From contig JAFUNK010000006.1 in the NCBI GenBank assembly GCA_017482205.1, positions 1 through 60,238 of the forward strand: a stretch of DNA of 60,238 nt. The letters run 5' to 3'. The notes under the pieces are model-generated. The model had not been told where the DNA came from. It made no database searches and saw only the letters and a list, made by a program, of their open reading frames with translations. Shown piece after piece: positions 18,008 to 25,455 of the stretch. The DNA comes from Lachnospiraceae bacterium (GTDB lineage: Bacteria > Bacillota > Clostridia > Lachnospirales > Lachnospiraceae). How positions within the stretch are numbered: position 1 is the first letter of the stretch; each line of letters starts with the position of its first letter. Made by a program: the position numbers and the translations under genes.

Positions 18008-18069
18008 AAGAAAGCACCATAGCGTTTCACGAAAATTTTTGTATTTCGGAAACATTATGGTGCTTTCTT
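18008..18069. repeat. Repeat copy 3: hairpin between toxin array and essC operon
   Basis: Perfect 14-bp arms AAGAAAGCACCATA (18008-18021) and TATGGTGCTTTCTT (18056-18069) flank the GCGTTTCACGAAAATTTTT core. T-runs follow the stem in both directions (CTTTCTTTTTTT on minus, CTTTCTTTTTT on plus), so it should work as a two-way terminator. It lies only about 55 bases before the essC start, so the essC promoter must be inside that gap, inside the hairpin, or transcription must read through. Confidence 0.8.
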
Positions 18070-18342
18070 TTTTAACCACATGTCAAAATTCAACATATAT
18101 AATATCACATCTGCTGTTGCATATGTGTCTGCCACACGTATACCTGCTGCATAGGGATTTCCTCCTCCTGTCGCATATGCTAAAACGGTATCTCCCACAC
18201 TCATTCCACATCATAGAAAAATCGTCCGCCGCTGCTTTTGATGCCTCCCCTTACTGTTCCCCGCATTTCATCGGTTGCATCCTGATACAGATATAGTATA
18301 TTCTGGCTACTCTTCTCCTCAGATAGCGGAATATTTAATCCT
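18070..18342 (-). pseudogene. Third toxin cassette remnant (decayed)
   Basis: Minus-strand translation gives pieces matching the full effector's pre-toxin region: LYLYQDATDEMRGTVRGGIK, then FFYDV, then MSVGDTVLAYA and NPYAAGIRVADTYA. A single-base loss (GTGGAATG versus GTGGGAATG in the full gene) breaks the frame, and the sequence ends in an unrelated short tail before the hairpin. No toxin tip or immunity gene remains. It is the most decayed member of the array. Confidence 0.8.
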
Positions 18343-18525
18343 TGTTAGGGAAATGTGAAAGACATGATTTCTTAAGATACCGCCAACATAAGTAGGTTCA
18401 AAAATAGTGCAGGTTAAAAGGCTTGTGCCGCCGGAAGACCCCATCGGCAGAGCCGTTGGAAAAAGTATAATATGACATAGCTTCCCCTCCCCCCAACCAA
18501 TTTCTTATGCCACAGTCATACTTTT
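18343..18525. repeat. Conserved cassette leader, copy A
   Basis: This stretch aligns with 20428-20625 (shared runs such as TTGTTAGGGAAATGTGAAAG and ATTTCTTAAGATACCGCCAA). It lies at the head of the third toxin remnant, as copy B lies at the head of the second. It shows no coding pattern. It may be the conserved junction through which truncated cassettes were duplicated. Confidence 0.7.
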
Positions 18526-18629
18526 GTCTATTCTGCCTTATTTTCTCTGCTGATTTTCATTGAATTCTGTGAATGGATAAATTTTGAATTCTTCGGTATC
18601 GTGTGTTGTCAAGAAGGGAGGTGCATTTC

Positions 18630-18912
18630 ATGATGAACATGGACATTTTTCAACTGTTCTTCAATTACTTGGAAGAACGACCTTATAACAACATCCATCA
18701 AAACGTGAAGCAGGATGCAGATTATCTGGAAGCCGCAATGAGAGAAAATGAACTCAATGAGCAAGAGAATAAACTTATCGGACAAACAGTATAAAGTCAT
18801 AATCCAATGGATGGATGCCATCCAAGTACAGAACTCTGCTTATACATCTGTTGTTTTCCGCATGGGCATGCAATTGTGTTTTTCCCTACTAATGCAACTG
18901 GCTGACTTATAG
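18630..18912 (+). pseudogene. Frameshifted DUF6809-like small protein gene
   Basis: A strong site (AAGGGAGGTGCATTTC) precedes ATG at 18630, giving 54 codons to a stop at 18794. From 18790 the next frame continues as YKVIIQWMDAIQVQNSAY and then TSVVFRMGMQLCFSLL to a stop at 18912. The joined protein (about 93 aa, helical, ending in an FRMG/FRLG-like motif) resembles the DUF6809 small proteins common in Lachnospiraceae. A one-base insertion near 18787-18790 explains the break. It is on the opposite strand to the toxin array and looks like an insertion within it. Programmed frameshifting is possible but there is no slippery heptamer I can see. Confidence 0.6.
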
Positions 18913-18917
18913 GGACA

Positions 18918-19025
18918 GCTAAAAAGCAGCGGTATTTCATGACTTTTTAAGGTCTTGGAATACCGCTGATACTGTGTTTTATTTAGTTGTGAAAAGAATT
19001 TTCATCCCCCTTATACCCCCTGGTG
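18918..19025 (-). ncRNA. Candidate 108-nt cassette RNA, copy A
   Basis: A minus-strand promoter (TTAACG, 18 nt, TACAAT at 19061-19032) would start RNA near 19025. A 10-bp hairpin (CAGCGGTATT/AATACCGCTG, 18927-18968) followed by CTTTTT would end it near 18918. The RNA would carry the motif AGGGGGTATAAGGGGGAT near its 5' end. Copy B at 20647-20755 has the same order and size but a different terminator stem. The hairpin could instead simply end the immunity-gene transcript. Confidence 0.4.
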
Positions 19026-19093
19026 AGTGCCATTGTAACATGAGTGTTTTGGGATCGTTAAATAGAATGTAACAAAATTGTTACGTATTTTTT
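19001..19093. repeat. Conserved cassette 3' segment with promoter, copy A
   Basis: It aligns with 20731-20820 (TCATCCCCCTTATACCCCC versus TTATCCCCCTTGTACCCCC, then GTGCCATTGTAACATG in both). It follows immunity gene 2. On the minus strand it contains a -35/-10 pair TTAACG-N18-TACAAT. Confidence 0.75.
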
Positions 19094-19101
19094 GTAATTT
19101 G

Positions 19102-19515
19102 TTAATGCAAAGATACCTCACATCCATCTGGCTCTTTTATCAGTTTTTTTAAAGCCATTCCTAACCGCTCTATTAACCCTAATTCACTTTTTACATAAAA
19201 ACAGCATCTATGTGAACGCGTATCATTATCTGCTATTTCAATATCCACTTCAATTTTAACATGTCCTGATATATCAACTGGTAGCATACACATTGAAAAC
19301 GCAGGTGTATAATTCCCTTCTTTTTTACCGAATTCCAAATAGCAAGCTTCATTATAATTTTCTACAAAATTACAAATTGTTTCTGCTATTTCCTCTAATT
19401 TTTTATCCTGAATATAACAACTTTGATAAGCTGAAACAAATTCAGAATTAGCAGATATTTTTAATTCAATAAGACTATCGTCTTGCCAAATTTTCTCAAA
19501 AATAATGTTATCCAT
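19102..19515 (-). CDS. Probable immunity protein for the second toxin tip
   Basis: This 137-aa cytoplasmic protein directly follows the truncated toxin cassette, 14 bases after its stop, as immunity genes do. Visible features are GHVKIEVDIEIADND, a Cys pair in HRCCFYVKSELGLIE and the C-terminal GCEVSLH. I recognise the general pattern of an uncharacterised protein found beside polymorphic toxin tips but cannot name a family. AAAGGATAAAAAAG lies before the ATG at 19515. Retention of an intact immunity gene beside a headless toxin fits protection against siblings that still carry the full toxin. Confidence 0.65.
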   Translation of the reverse strand: MDNIIFEKIWQDDSLIELKISANSEFVSAYQSCYIQDKKLEEIAETICNFVENYNEACYLEFGKKEGNYTPAFSMCMLPVDISGHVKIEVDIEIADNDTRSHRCCFYVKSELGLIERLGMALKKLIKEPDGCEVSLH

Positions 19516-19529
19516 CTTTTTTATCCTTT

Positions 19530-20427
19530 CTACTTAAATTTAAAATCATCAAAAGTACCTGTTATTTCATTGTACACATAATGTATTGTAGTTTTCGTTC
19601 CATCTGCATTCTGTACCACTGATTGCATCTTAACCCAACCTTCTGAGGCTGGCCATCTTGGGTCAGTCATTTCTAGCGGTACTTTAGTTGCACCCTCCAA
19701 TGGATTAGATTGTACTTGATTCATTGCCATCTGCTCGTTTAATGTATTAGGAACCGTTCTTCCTGTATTTCCTCTTCCTTCTACTGCGACGGGATTTCCT
19801 ACACCTTGTGCTCCTAAGCCACCCTCACCTACACTTCCACTCTCTCCTTCCCTTCCCGCTACATCTGTCTCTCCAATCCCTTCTATATCCGTTATCTCCG
19901 GGCTGCTTCCTTCCACGGTACTTTCTCCCATACCGCTTCCTCTGCCATGGATATTTCCTGACATTTCGATGCTACCTCTCATGGCTCCCCCTGCTAGGAA
20001 TCCGCCTGCAAAATCATACCCCAATCGGCCTGCATACAGCTTCACTGTCTCATCGTACGCCTCTTCTTCTGTCAGTCCATCCTCTATGTACCCATTATAC
20101 ACCCTTACTATCTCTGATGCACTACCATTTATCAGATAATCCGCTTCTATACCACAGATATCCGTCAGTACTTCGCCACTCCCTTCTGTGAATGCCGCAT
20201 TTCCTATTCGTCCCCATATCTGCTTTGCTCCCGCTCCCTGCAGTGCTTCTGTTACTCCGCCTCCTCCAAAAATAGCTTTAAAGGATAAGGTTTCTGTGGC
20301 AAACTCTATTCCTGCCGCTGCTTTTAATACCTCCCCTTACTGTTCCCAGCATTTCATCGGTTGCATCCTGATACAGGTATAGTATATCTCAGCTACTATG
20401 CTCCGCAGATAGCGGAACATTTAATCC
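19530..20427 (-). pseudogene. 5'-truncated toxin cassette with intact alternative C-terminal tip
   Basis: The open frame (from about 20320; GTG at 20102 gives 190 aa) matches the full effector through YNGYIEDGLTEEEAYDETVK and the linker SSPEITDIEGIGET, then diverges after GSVGEGG. The new tip reads NEQMAMNQVQSNPLEGATK, then MTDPRWPASEGWVKMQ and HYVYNEITGTFDDFKFK, a C-terminal domain known from other polymorphic toxins. Further upstream the match resumes in another frame (YLYQDATDE) with a stop codon, and a deletion joins two AGCAGCGGC repeats. It has no LXG head or strong start, so it is a silent or displaced tip cassette rather than a working effector. Confidence 0.8.
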
Positions 20428-20625
20428 TTGTTAGGGAAATGTGAAAGACATAATTTCTTAAGATACCGCCAAAATCGATAGGGTCGAAAATAGTGCAGGT
20501 TAAAGGGCTTATGCCGCCCAAGGACGGCATAAGCCGAGAAACTCCCACTGGCAGAGCCGTTCGGATAAATCTGTTATGACATAACTTTCTCTGCTGTTCA
20601 GGAATTTGTTATGCTTTGGGACAAA
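20428..20625. repeat. Conserved cassette leader, copy B
   Basis: It aligns with 18343-18525 and sits at the head of the second cassette. Copy B has an extra 11-bp hairpin (GGCTTATGCCG at 20506-20516, CGGCATAAGCC at 20525-20535) that copy A lacks. No coding pattern is seen. Confidence 0.7.
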
Positions 20626-20646
20626 TTTATCGGAATTGCCCTGTAA

Positions 20647-20755
20647 CAGAAAAATAGGAGATGCGCCATAGCCCATAATAGCTACGGAACATCTCCCATT
20701 ATGTGTTTTTGTTTAGGTATTACGGAGCCTCTTATCCCCCTTGTACCCCCTCTTT
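20647..20755 (-). ncRNA. Candidate 109-nt cassette RNA, copy B
   Basis: A minus-strand sigma-A type promoter (TTGACG, 17 nt, TACAAT at 20790-20762) would start near 20755. The hairpin GGAGATG/CATCTCC (20657-20696, with inner CCATAGC/GCTACGG pairing) followed by CTATTTTTC would end it near 20647. The 5' part has AGGGGGTACAAGGGGGAT, matching copy A. Same promoter, motif and length, with different terminator stems, support a real unit, but a simple operon terminator placed after a cassette promoter is the alternative. Confidence 0.45.
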
Positions 20756-20820
20756 CGTGCCATTGTAACATGGATGTTTTGGAGCGTCAAGGGGAATGTT
20801 ACGAAATTGTTACATTTTTG
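20731..20820. repeat. Conserved cassette 3' segment with promoter, copy B
   Basis: This is the partner of 19001-19093, following the DUF4926-like gene. It holds the -35 TTGACG and -10 TACAAT on the minus strand with 17-nt spacing, and inverted GTAACAT/ATGTTAC motifs around them. Confidence 0.75.
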
Positions 20821-20827
20821 CCATGTT

Positions 20828-21025
20828 TTAATTTTCTACCAACTCCAAATCATCTGGTAACAGAGTACACTGTGCTTTGGGATTTCCTTCTTCATCTAGT
20901 ATTTCAACTTCATATGCCTCTCGTGGTTCCTCAAATACCATAAGTATAGCACCGATTTCACCTTTTTTTACACCCTCTTTACAATCTTTCATAATCTTTA
21001 CTGTGTCATATTCCTTAAACTTCAT
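20828..21025 (-). CDS. DUF4926-like small protein, probable immunity/antitoxin partner
   Basis: The 65-aa protein has the SH3-like pattern of DUF4926: YDTVKIMKDCKEGVKKGEIG, then VFEEPREAYEVEILDEEG and LLPDDLELVEN. DUF4926 proteins commonly sit next to DUF6883 proteins, and here it follows the DUF6883-like toxin tip by 12 bases. AGGAGAGATT precedes ATG at 21025. It likely binds the toxin tip in the cytoplasm and blocks it. Confidence 0.75.
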   Translation of the reverse strand: MKFKEYDTVKIMKDCKEGVKKGEIGAILMVFEEPREAYEVEILDEEGNPKAQCTLLPDDLELVEN

Positions 21026-21037
21026 AATCTCTCCTAA

Positions 21038-23929
21038 CTAATCTTTTACAAAAAGTGTTGTTAATTCAGGTATATCTGAACCCGTTTTTATTATCCAACC
21101 AGTTCTCACATTCACAGTATTGCCATTTGGTCCCGTAATAGGTATATCAACTGTATATCTCTGACCATACTCATCCAGTTGTCCTAATACTGCCTCACTA
21201 TTCGGCAATTTTTCATATATTTGTCTCATTAGGTCATCTGCATTCGATTGATTATATCCTAATGCACTTTCAAATACCTTGGCTTTATTTCCTCCTACCG
21301 GGTGATTTGGATTTAAGGCATATTCGGTTAATTTCTTGGGATTAATAGTTGCATTTTCAACATTAGGTATTGCATTGTCTATTGCTTTAATGCCACCCTC
21401 ACCTACACTTCCGGTCTCTCCAATCCCTTCTATATCCGTTATCTCCGGGCTGCTTCCTTCCACGGTACTTTCTCCCATACCGCTTCCCCTGCCATGGATA
21501 TTTCCTGACATTTCCACACAGCCTCTCATGGCTCCCCCTGCTAGGAATCCGCCTGCAAAATCATACCACAAACGGCCTGCATACTGCTTCACTGTCTCAT
21601 CGTACGCCTCTTCTTCTGTCAGTCCATCCTCTATGTACCCATTATACACCCTCACTATCTCTGATGCACTACCATTTATCAGATAATCCGCTTCTATGCC
21701 ACAGATATCTGTCAGTACTTCTCCCCCTCCTTCTGTAAATGCCGCATTTCCTATTCGTCCCCATATCTGCTTTGCTCCCGCTCCCTGCAGTGCTTCGGTT
21801 ACTCCGCTTCCTCCAAAGATGGCTTTAAAGGATATGGTTTCTGTGGCAAACTCTATTCCTGCCGCTGTCAGGGCACTCCCCTGTATCTGTCCGGGTGTCA
21901 GTCCGTTCTCTGCTCCTTCCTGTACCCTATCTGAATATGTGTCTGCCGCACGTATACCTGCGGCTGCATAGGGATTTCCTCCCGCCGCATAGGCTAAAAC
22001 GGTATCTCCAACACTCATTCCCACATCATAGAAAAACCGTCCGCCGCTGCTTTTGATGCCTCCCCTTACTGTTCCCCGTATTTCACCGGTTGCATCCTGA
22101 TACAGGTACAGCAGGCTGTCTTCTTTTACCGGAGCTCCTGTGATTCCGCTGTATATTCCCGCCACCGTTCCCTGGGCTGTTCCCGACAGGTTGGTGAACA
22201 GACTGGCTCCGGATGCTAACACCGGATGTTCTCCGGCTTCTTCCCTTGCCATCTTAAGACATTCTTCCCGTATCATATAATCTGCCAGGTTCTGCAGTTC
22301 TTCTTCGGTCAGTCCTGTCTTTTCTGACAGTTCTTTTCTTTTTTCCCTGTCTTCACTGCCCGGAAAGTACCCGGACCATGTTCCGAACAGGAACCCCTGC
22401 AATAAACCGTTTTCCAGATATGCTTCCCTGAATTCTGCTTCTAATCCTTCGTCTTTCAACACTGCCGCCGCTTCGATTCGCACTGCTTCATTATACACCG
22501 GCGACAGTAACTGTTTCATGGTTGTCAGGGCTTCTTTGTCTCCGTTATAGTCTGTCAGGTTTCTCTCCAGTATATTATAATTCGGTATTCTTTCATAAGC
22601 TTCTTTCAGTTCTTCTGCACTGTACCCGCTTAAATCCCTTGCTTCGTCCAGCATTTCCTGCTGACGGGCCTTTTCTTCGGCTATCTGTGCAAGCATCTCT
22701 GCACACTGCTGTCTTTCCTGTTCTGTTCTTTGCTCTGTTTCTCTTCTGTCTTCTCTTGCTGCCAGCCCTTCTGTTTCTTCTGCATTTCTTTCTTCATAGC
22801 CTGACTGCTCCAGACCGCCTCCCATATACAGCATCTGTTCCATTATGGTAAGTTCCGTTATGGCGGCTGTTGTCTCGTTGATAATCTTTCCCCTTTCTAT
22901 CAGTTCTTCTTCCGTAAGCCACTGACTTTCTCTTCTTCTGTTTTCTCCTGCTTTTCTTCCTTTTGTCTGCTCCGCTTTTTCCTTTTGTATTTCTTCCAGT
23001 CCCTGACAGACCATCCACAGTATTTCTGCTTTCAGTCCCTCTATCAATGCTCTTCTTTCAAGGTCCGTAAGGCCGTAGGGCTTTTTCTGTTTGACTGCTT
23101 CTATGATAAGGGCTGCTTCCTGTGGATGTTTTCCGTCCATCGCCCAATTTAATGCATACTCCAGTTCTGTTTTTTCGGCGGGGATAAGTCTTTCTTTTCC
23201 TCGGGACAGCAGATATCGTATCCTCTCCACATTCATTTTTCCTCCCCACAATGCCGGTTCGTATATGGCTACGGTCAGTCCTTTGTTCTCCTCTGACTGA
23301 TATGGTTCCAATGCTTTACTTAACTTCCTGTCCAGTTCTATGAATTCTTCTGCATACCGGCTGTAGCTTCTTCCGTATTCTTCTAACCGTTCTACTTTTT
23401 TGCAGTCTTTTCTGATTTTCTCTGTCTGGTCACTGATGTCTATATGTACGTACTCCATATTCCCCAGCAACTCATCTATTTCATGGGTTATATCCTCTAT
23501 TTCTCTGGCTGTTTCTGCCGCATGGTTACAGCTTTCCACCAGTTTTGTTACGGTGCTTTCTTCCAGTGATATGACACCGTCTGCTACCGGTGTCCCTATA
23601 CGGTAGCCGCTTCCGGTATAATACAGACTGCTTTCCTCCCCTGCCAGTATTTGTATAAACTGTCTGCTTTGCTTCCGCAGTCTGCGGGCATCATCCAGTG
23701 CATTCCCCAATACACCCTCCAGTCCTCTTAGGGAGCCGATTTCCTCTTCCATCTGCACCGTCAGGTCCTGCCCTGCTGTCAGTGCTCTGTCCGCTCCTTC
23801 TCCTTCCCAGTTTTCCTGCAATCCGCCCAGCTGTAATATATGCTCATCTCTTACTTCTTCCAGCCCTTCCCGCAGACCGGTGGTGGCTGCTTTGAATTTT
23901 GCCAGTTTTTCGGTGTCTATTCTGTACAT
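21038..23929 (-). CDS. Full-length LXG/WXG polymorphic toxin with DUF6883-like tip
   Basis: This 963-aa effector starts with a WXG/LXG-type helical head (MYRIDTEKLAKFKAA; N40-W-E-G turn; helices to about 220). A charged coiled coil follows (about 370-490, RRETEQRTEQERQQCAEMLA), then a Gly/Ala-rich pre-toxin region (SVGDTVLAYAAGGNPYAAAG) and a linker. The last 100 residues (NPKKLTEYALNPNHPVGGNK, GQRYTVDIPITGPNGN, RTGWIIKTGSDIPELTTL) match DUF6883, a suspected toxin domain. It should be exported by the EssC system. ATG at 23929 follows AGGGGAATGAAA; an ATG two codons upstream is too close. The immunity gene follows. It lacks adjacent Lap genes; those in the T7SS operon may serve it. Confidence 0.88.
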   Translation of the reverse strand: MYRIDTEKLAKFKAATTGLREGLEEVRDEHILQLGGLQENWEGEGADRALTAGQDLTVQMEEEIGSLRGLEGVLGNALDDARRLRKQSRQFIQILAGEESSLYYTGSGYRIGTPVADGVISLEESTVTKLVESCNHAAETAREIEDITHEIDELLGNMEYVHIDISDQTEKIRKDCKKVERLEEYGRSYSRYAEEFIELDRKLSKALEPYQSEENKGLTVAIYEPALWGGKMNVERIRYLLSRGKERLIPAEKTELEYALNWAMDGKHPQEAALIIEAVKQKKPYGLTDLERRALIEGLKAEILWMVCQGLEEIQKEKAEQTKGRKAGENRRRESQWLTEEELIERGKIINETTAAITELTIMEQMLYMGGGLEQSGYEERNAEETEGLAAREDRRETEQRTEQERQQCAEMLAQIAEEKARQQEMLDEARDLSGYSAEELKEAYERIPNYNILERNLTDYNGDKEALTTMKQLLSPVYNEAVRIEAAAVLKDEGLEAEFREAYLENGLLQGFLFGTWSGYFPGSEDREKRKELSEKTGLTEEELQNLADYMIREECLKMAREEAGEHPVLASGASLFTNLSGTAQGTVAGIYSGITGAPVKEDSLLYLYQDATGEIRGTVRGGIKSSGGRFFYDVGMSVGDTVLAYAAGGNPYAAAGIRAADTYSDRVQEGAENGLTPGQIQGSALTAAGIEFATETISFKAIFGGSGVTEALQGAGAKQIWGRIGNAAFTEGGGEVLTDICGIEADYLINGSASEIVRVYNGYIEDGLTEEEAYDETVKQYAGRLWYDFAGGFLAGGAMRGCVEMSGNIHGRGSGMGESTVEGSSPEITDIEGIGETGSVGEGGIKAIDNAIPNVENATINPKKLTEYALNPNHPVGGNKAKVFESALGYNQSNADDLMRQIYEKLPNSEAVLGQLDEYGQRYTVDIPITGPNGNTVNVRTGWIIKTGSDIPELTTLFVKD

Positions 23930-24034
23930 TTTCATTCCCCTATGTTGATTTTTCTGTTTTACCGGAATACTCCGGTTACATACCTTTCTGCCTATATACT
24001 TAAATTTCTTTATTGTGATTATCACGCACACACA

Positions 24035-24096
24035 AAGAAAGCACCATAGCGTTTCACGAAAATTTTTATGTTCCAGAAATGTTATGGTGCTTTCTT
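24035..24096. repeat. Repeat copy 4: hairpin at head of toxin array
   Basis: The 14-bp arms AAGAAAGCACCATA (24035-24048) and TATGGTGCTTTCTT (24083-24096) are identical to those of copy 3, with nearly the same loop. It lies about 105 bases before the effector start, so copies 3 and 4 in direct orientation bracket the whole toxin array. Confidence 0.85.
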
Positions 24097-24145
24097 AAAT
24101 TGTCCATTATTTTGTTTTTATAAATAAAGATAGGGGGTAATCATT

Positions 24146-24274
24146 ATGCGTAAAATGATTATTATTTCATATGGTCTTATCACACTTACAGAGCAAACTG
24201 ATTTCTTTATTCTCGAAAAAACTCTTTCTAAATCAGAGATTCCTGATCCGGATTTTCTTTATAATTGTCTGTAA
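24146..24274 (+). CDS. 42-aa candidate pre-pheromone peptide
   Basis: ATG at 24146 follows AGGGGGTAATCATT. The product has a basic start and hydrophobic core (MRKMIIISYGLITL), then an acidic, hydrophilic stretch and the C-terminus EIPDPDFLYNCL. Size and layout resemble PapR-type peptide precursors. Its last 47 bases overlap the 3' end of the RRNPP-like regulator on the other strand, a tail-to-tail arrangement like some rgg/shp pairs. No homology search was possible; a chance ORF cannot be excluded. Confidence 0.4.
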   Translation: MRKMIIISYGLITLTEQTDFFILEKTLSKSEIPDPDFLYNCL

Positions 24275-25175
24275 GTAAGTGTTGTTCACAATACGCTTGT
24301 AATTTTTTAGCCATTTCTAAGTTCCCAAGTAATTTATGCAAAGTAATTGCATATTCGCAGCTTTCTTTCGCTTCCTGCAAACGATTAAGCTGTGAGCATG
24401 CAACTGCTTTATAGTATAAAAATTCAGGCAATGCGACTAATCGCATATAATTTTTGCAAAAGGTAATTCCTTTCTCACACAAAAAAAGCATCTTTTCAAA
24501 ATCATTTGATTGTTGTGTCATTTTAGCTAAATTATAAACCAATAGAGGATATTTTTTTCCACTTGTATCTGTACTCAAATCACCTTTTTCCAAATATCCT
24601 ATCAGGTAATGCATTATCTCTATTGCCTCGCCAAAATTGTCCTGTTTATATTTTACAATTGCCAAATTATTAAGAATGGTAATTTCCGTCAACGTCAGCA
24701 ACTTAACCGTTACCAATTCTCTCTCTTCATAATCCGGCATCGTTAAAAGCAGTGCTTCCTCTAGTTGTGCCTGTACCTGCGAAAGTTCCCAACTTTCTGA
24801 ATACAGTGCCCAAATAGCTTCTGTCATCAATGCGAACTGTTTTTCCATATGACTGCTACTGTTATCATCTATCAGCTTTTTGTACTCTTCCAGTTTGTTT
24901 CCCAGTGGTTTCCTATGCATAGTTAATACGGTAAGTTCCGTTTCCAGATTATGCTTTGCAATTTCATCTTCACCGGCATAGAATACCAGGTTCTCGGTAC
25001 TGCAACCCAATTTTTCCAATAAAGCCTCTTCTATTTTTAAGGTAGGTTTCTGCGTATCATTCTCTATGCGGGAAAGTGTGGATACCGAACAAATTCCGTA
25101 ACACAATTCTTCCTGTGAAATTTTCTTTCTGATACGCTCCTCCTTAATTTTTCTTCCAACCTTGTAAAGTTCCAT
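24228..25175 (-). CDS. RRNPP-like HTH/TPR transcriptional regulator
   Basis: The 315-aa protein has an N-terminal XRE helix-turn-helix (residues about 8-60, KKISQEELCYGICSVSTLSR) and five or so TPR-like helical pairs after residue 75 (ILNNLAIVKYKQDNFGEAIE, FLYYKAVACSQLNRLQEAKE). This is the layout of PlcR/Rgg-type regulators, which bind short imported peptides and control nearby genes. A -35/-10 pair TTGCCA-N18-TATAGT lies upstream on the minus strand. It sits between the toxin array and the esterase, and could control either. Confidence 0.82.
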   Translation of the reverse strand: MELYKVGRKIKEERIRKKISQEELCYGICSVSTLSRIENDTQKPTLKIEEALLEKLGCSTENLVFYAGEDEIAKHNLETELTVLTMHRKPLGNKLEEYKKLIDDNSSSHMEKQFALMTEAIWALYSESWELSQVQAQLEEALLLTMPDYEERELVTVKLLTLTEITILNNLAIVKYKQDNFGEAIEIMHYLIGYLEKGDLSTDTSGKKYPLLVYNLAKMTQQSNDFEKMLFLCEKGITFCKNYMRLVALPEFLYYKAVACSQLNRLQEAKESCEYAITLHKLLGNLEMAKKLQAYCEQHLLTDNYKENPDQESLI

Positions 25176-25222
25176 TCTGCTATCCCCAATCTGTCATAGC
25201 CTTCTCTTTTGTCCTACCATTT

Positions 25223-25252
25223 ACTATATCGTATTTTACCTGTTGCTGGCAA
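25223..25252 (-). promoter_or_regulatory. Sigma-A type promoter of the RRNPP-like regulator
   Basis: On the minus strand TTGCCA (25252-25247), 18 nt and TATAGT (25228-25223) lie about 48 bases before the start codon at 25175. Confidence 0.55.
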
Positions 25253-25320
25253 CTGCAAGTTGGCTTAAAACCCGCATATTTTCTGCATTTTTTCATATTT
25301 TTCCCGCCACAACGCAGGTT

Positions 25321-25370
25321 CCGGTTACCACGTATCCGAACCGCGGTTACATTGTAACCGGTTTTTATTT
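25321..25370. promoter_or_regulatory. Palindromic GGTTAC/GTAACC site upstream of esterase promoter
   Basis: CGGTTAC-ATT-GTAACCG (25344-25360) is a 7-bp palindrome with a 3-nt centre, followed by GTTTTTATTT. A second CCGGTTAC at 25321 can pair with GTAACCGG at 25354. It lies between divergent genes with no plus-strand gene before it, so an operator is as likely as a terminator. Confidence 0.4.
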
Positions 25371-25398
25371 ACTGCATATCCGGCTTTTGATTTTCCTC

Positions 25399-25427
25399 TT
25401 GCCACTCTTATTTATTTCGCCTACAAT
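25399..25427 (+). promoter_or_regulatory. Sigma-A type promoter of the esterase gene
   Basis: TTGCCA (25399-25404), 17 nt, TACAAT (25422-25427) lie 28 bases before the esterase start, followed by the site CAGGAGGTATCTT. Confidence 0.7.
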
Positions 25428-25455
25428 AAGCTTATAAATATTCAGGAGGTATCTT

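Noticed and set aside
20338-20420. 27-codon ORF MFRYLRS... at the head of cassette B
   Set aside because: The start codon is not conserved in copy A and the frame crosses a region homologous to the effector in another frame.
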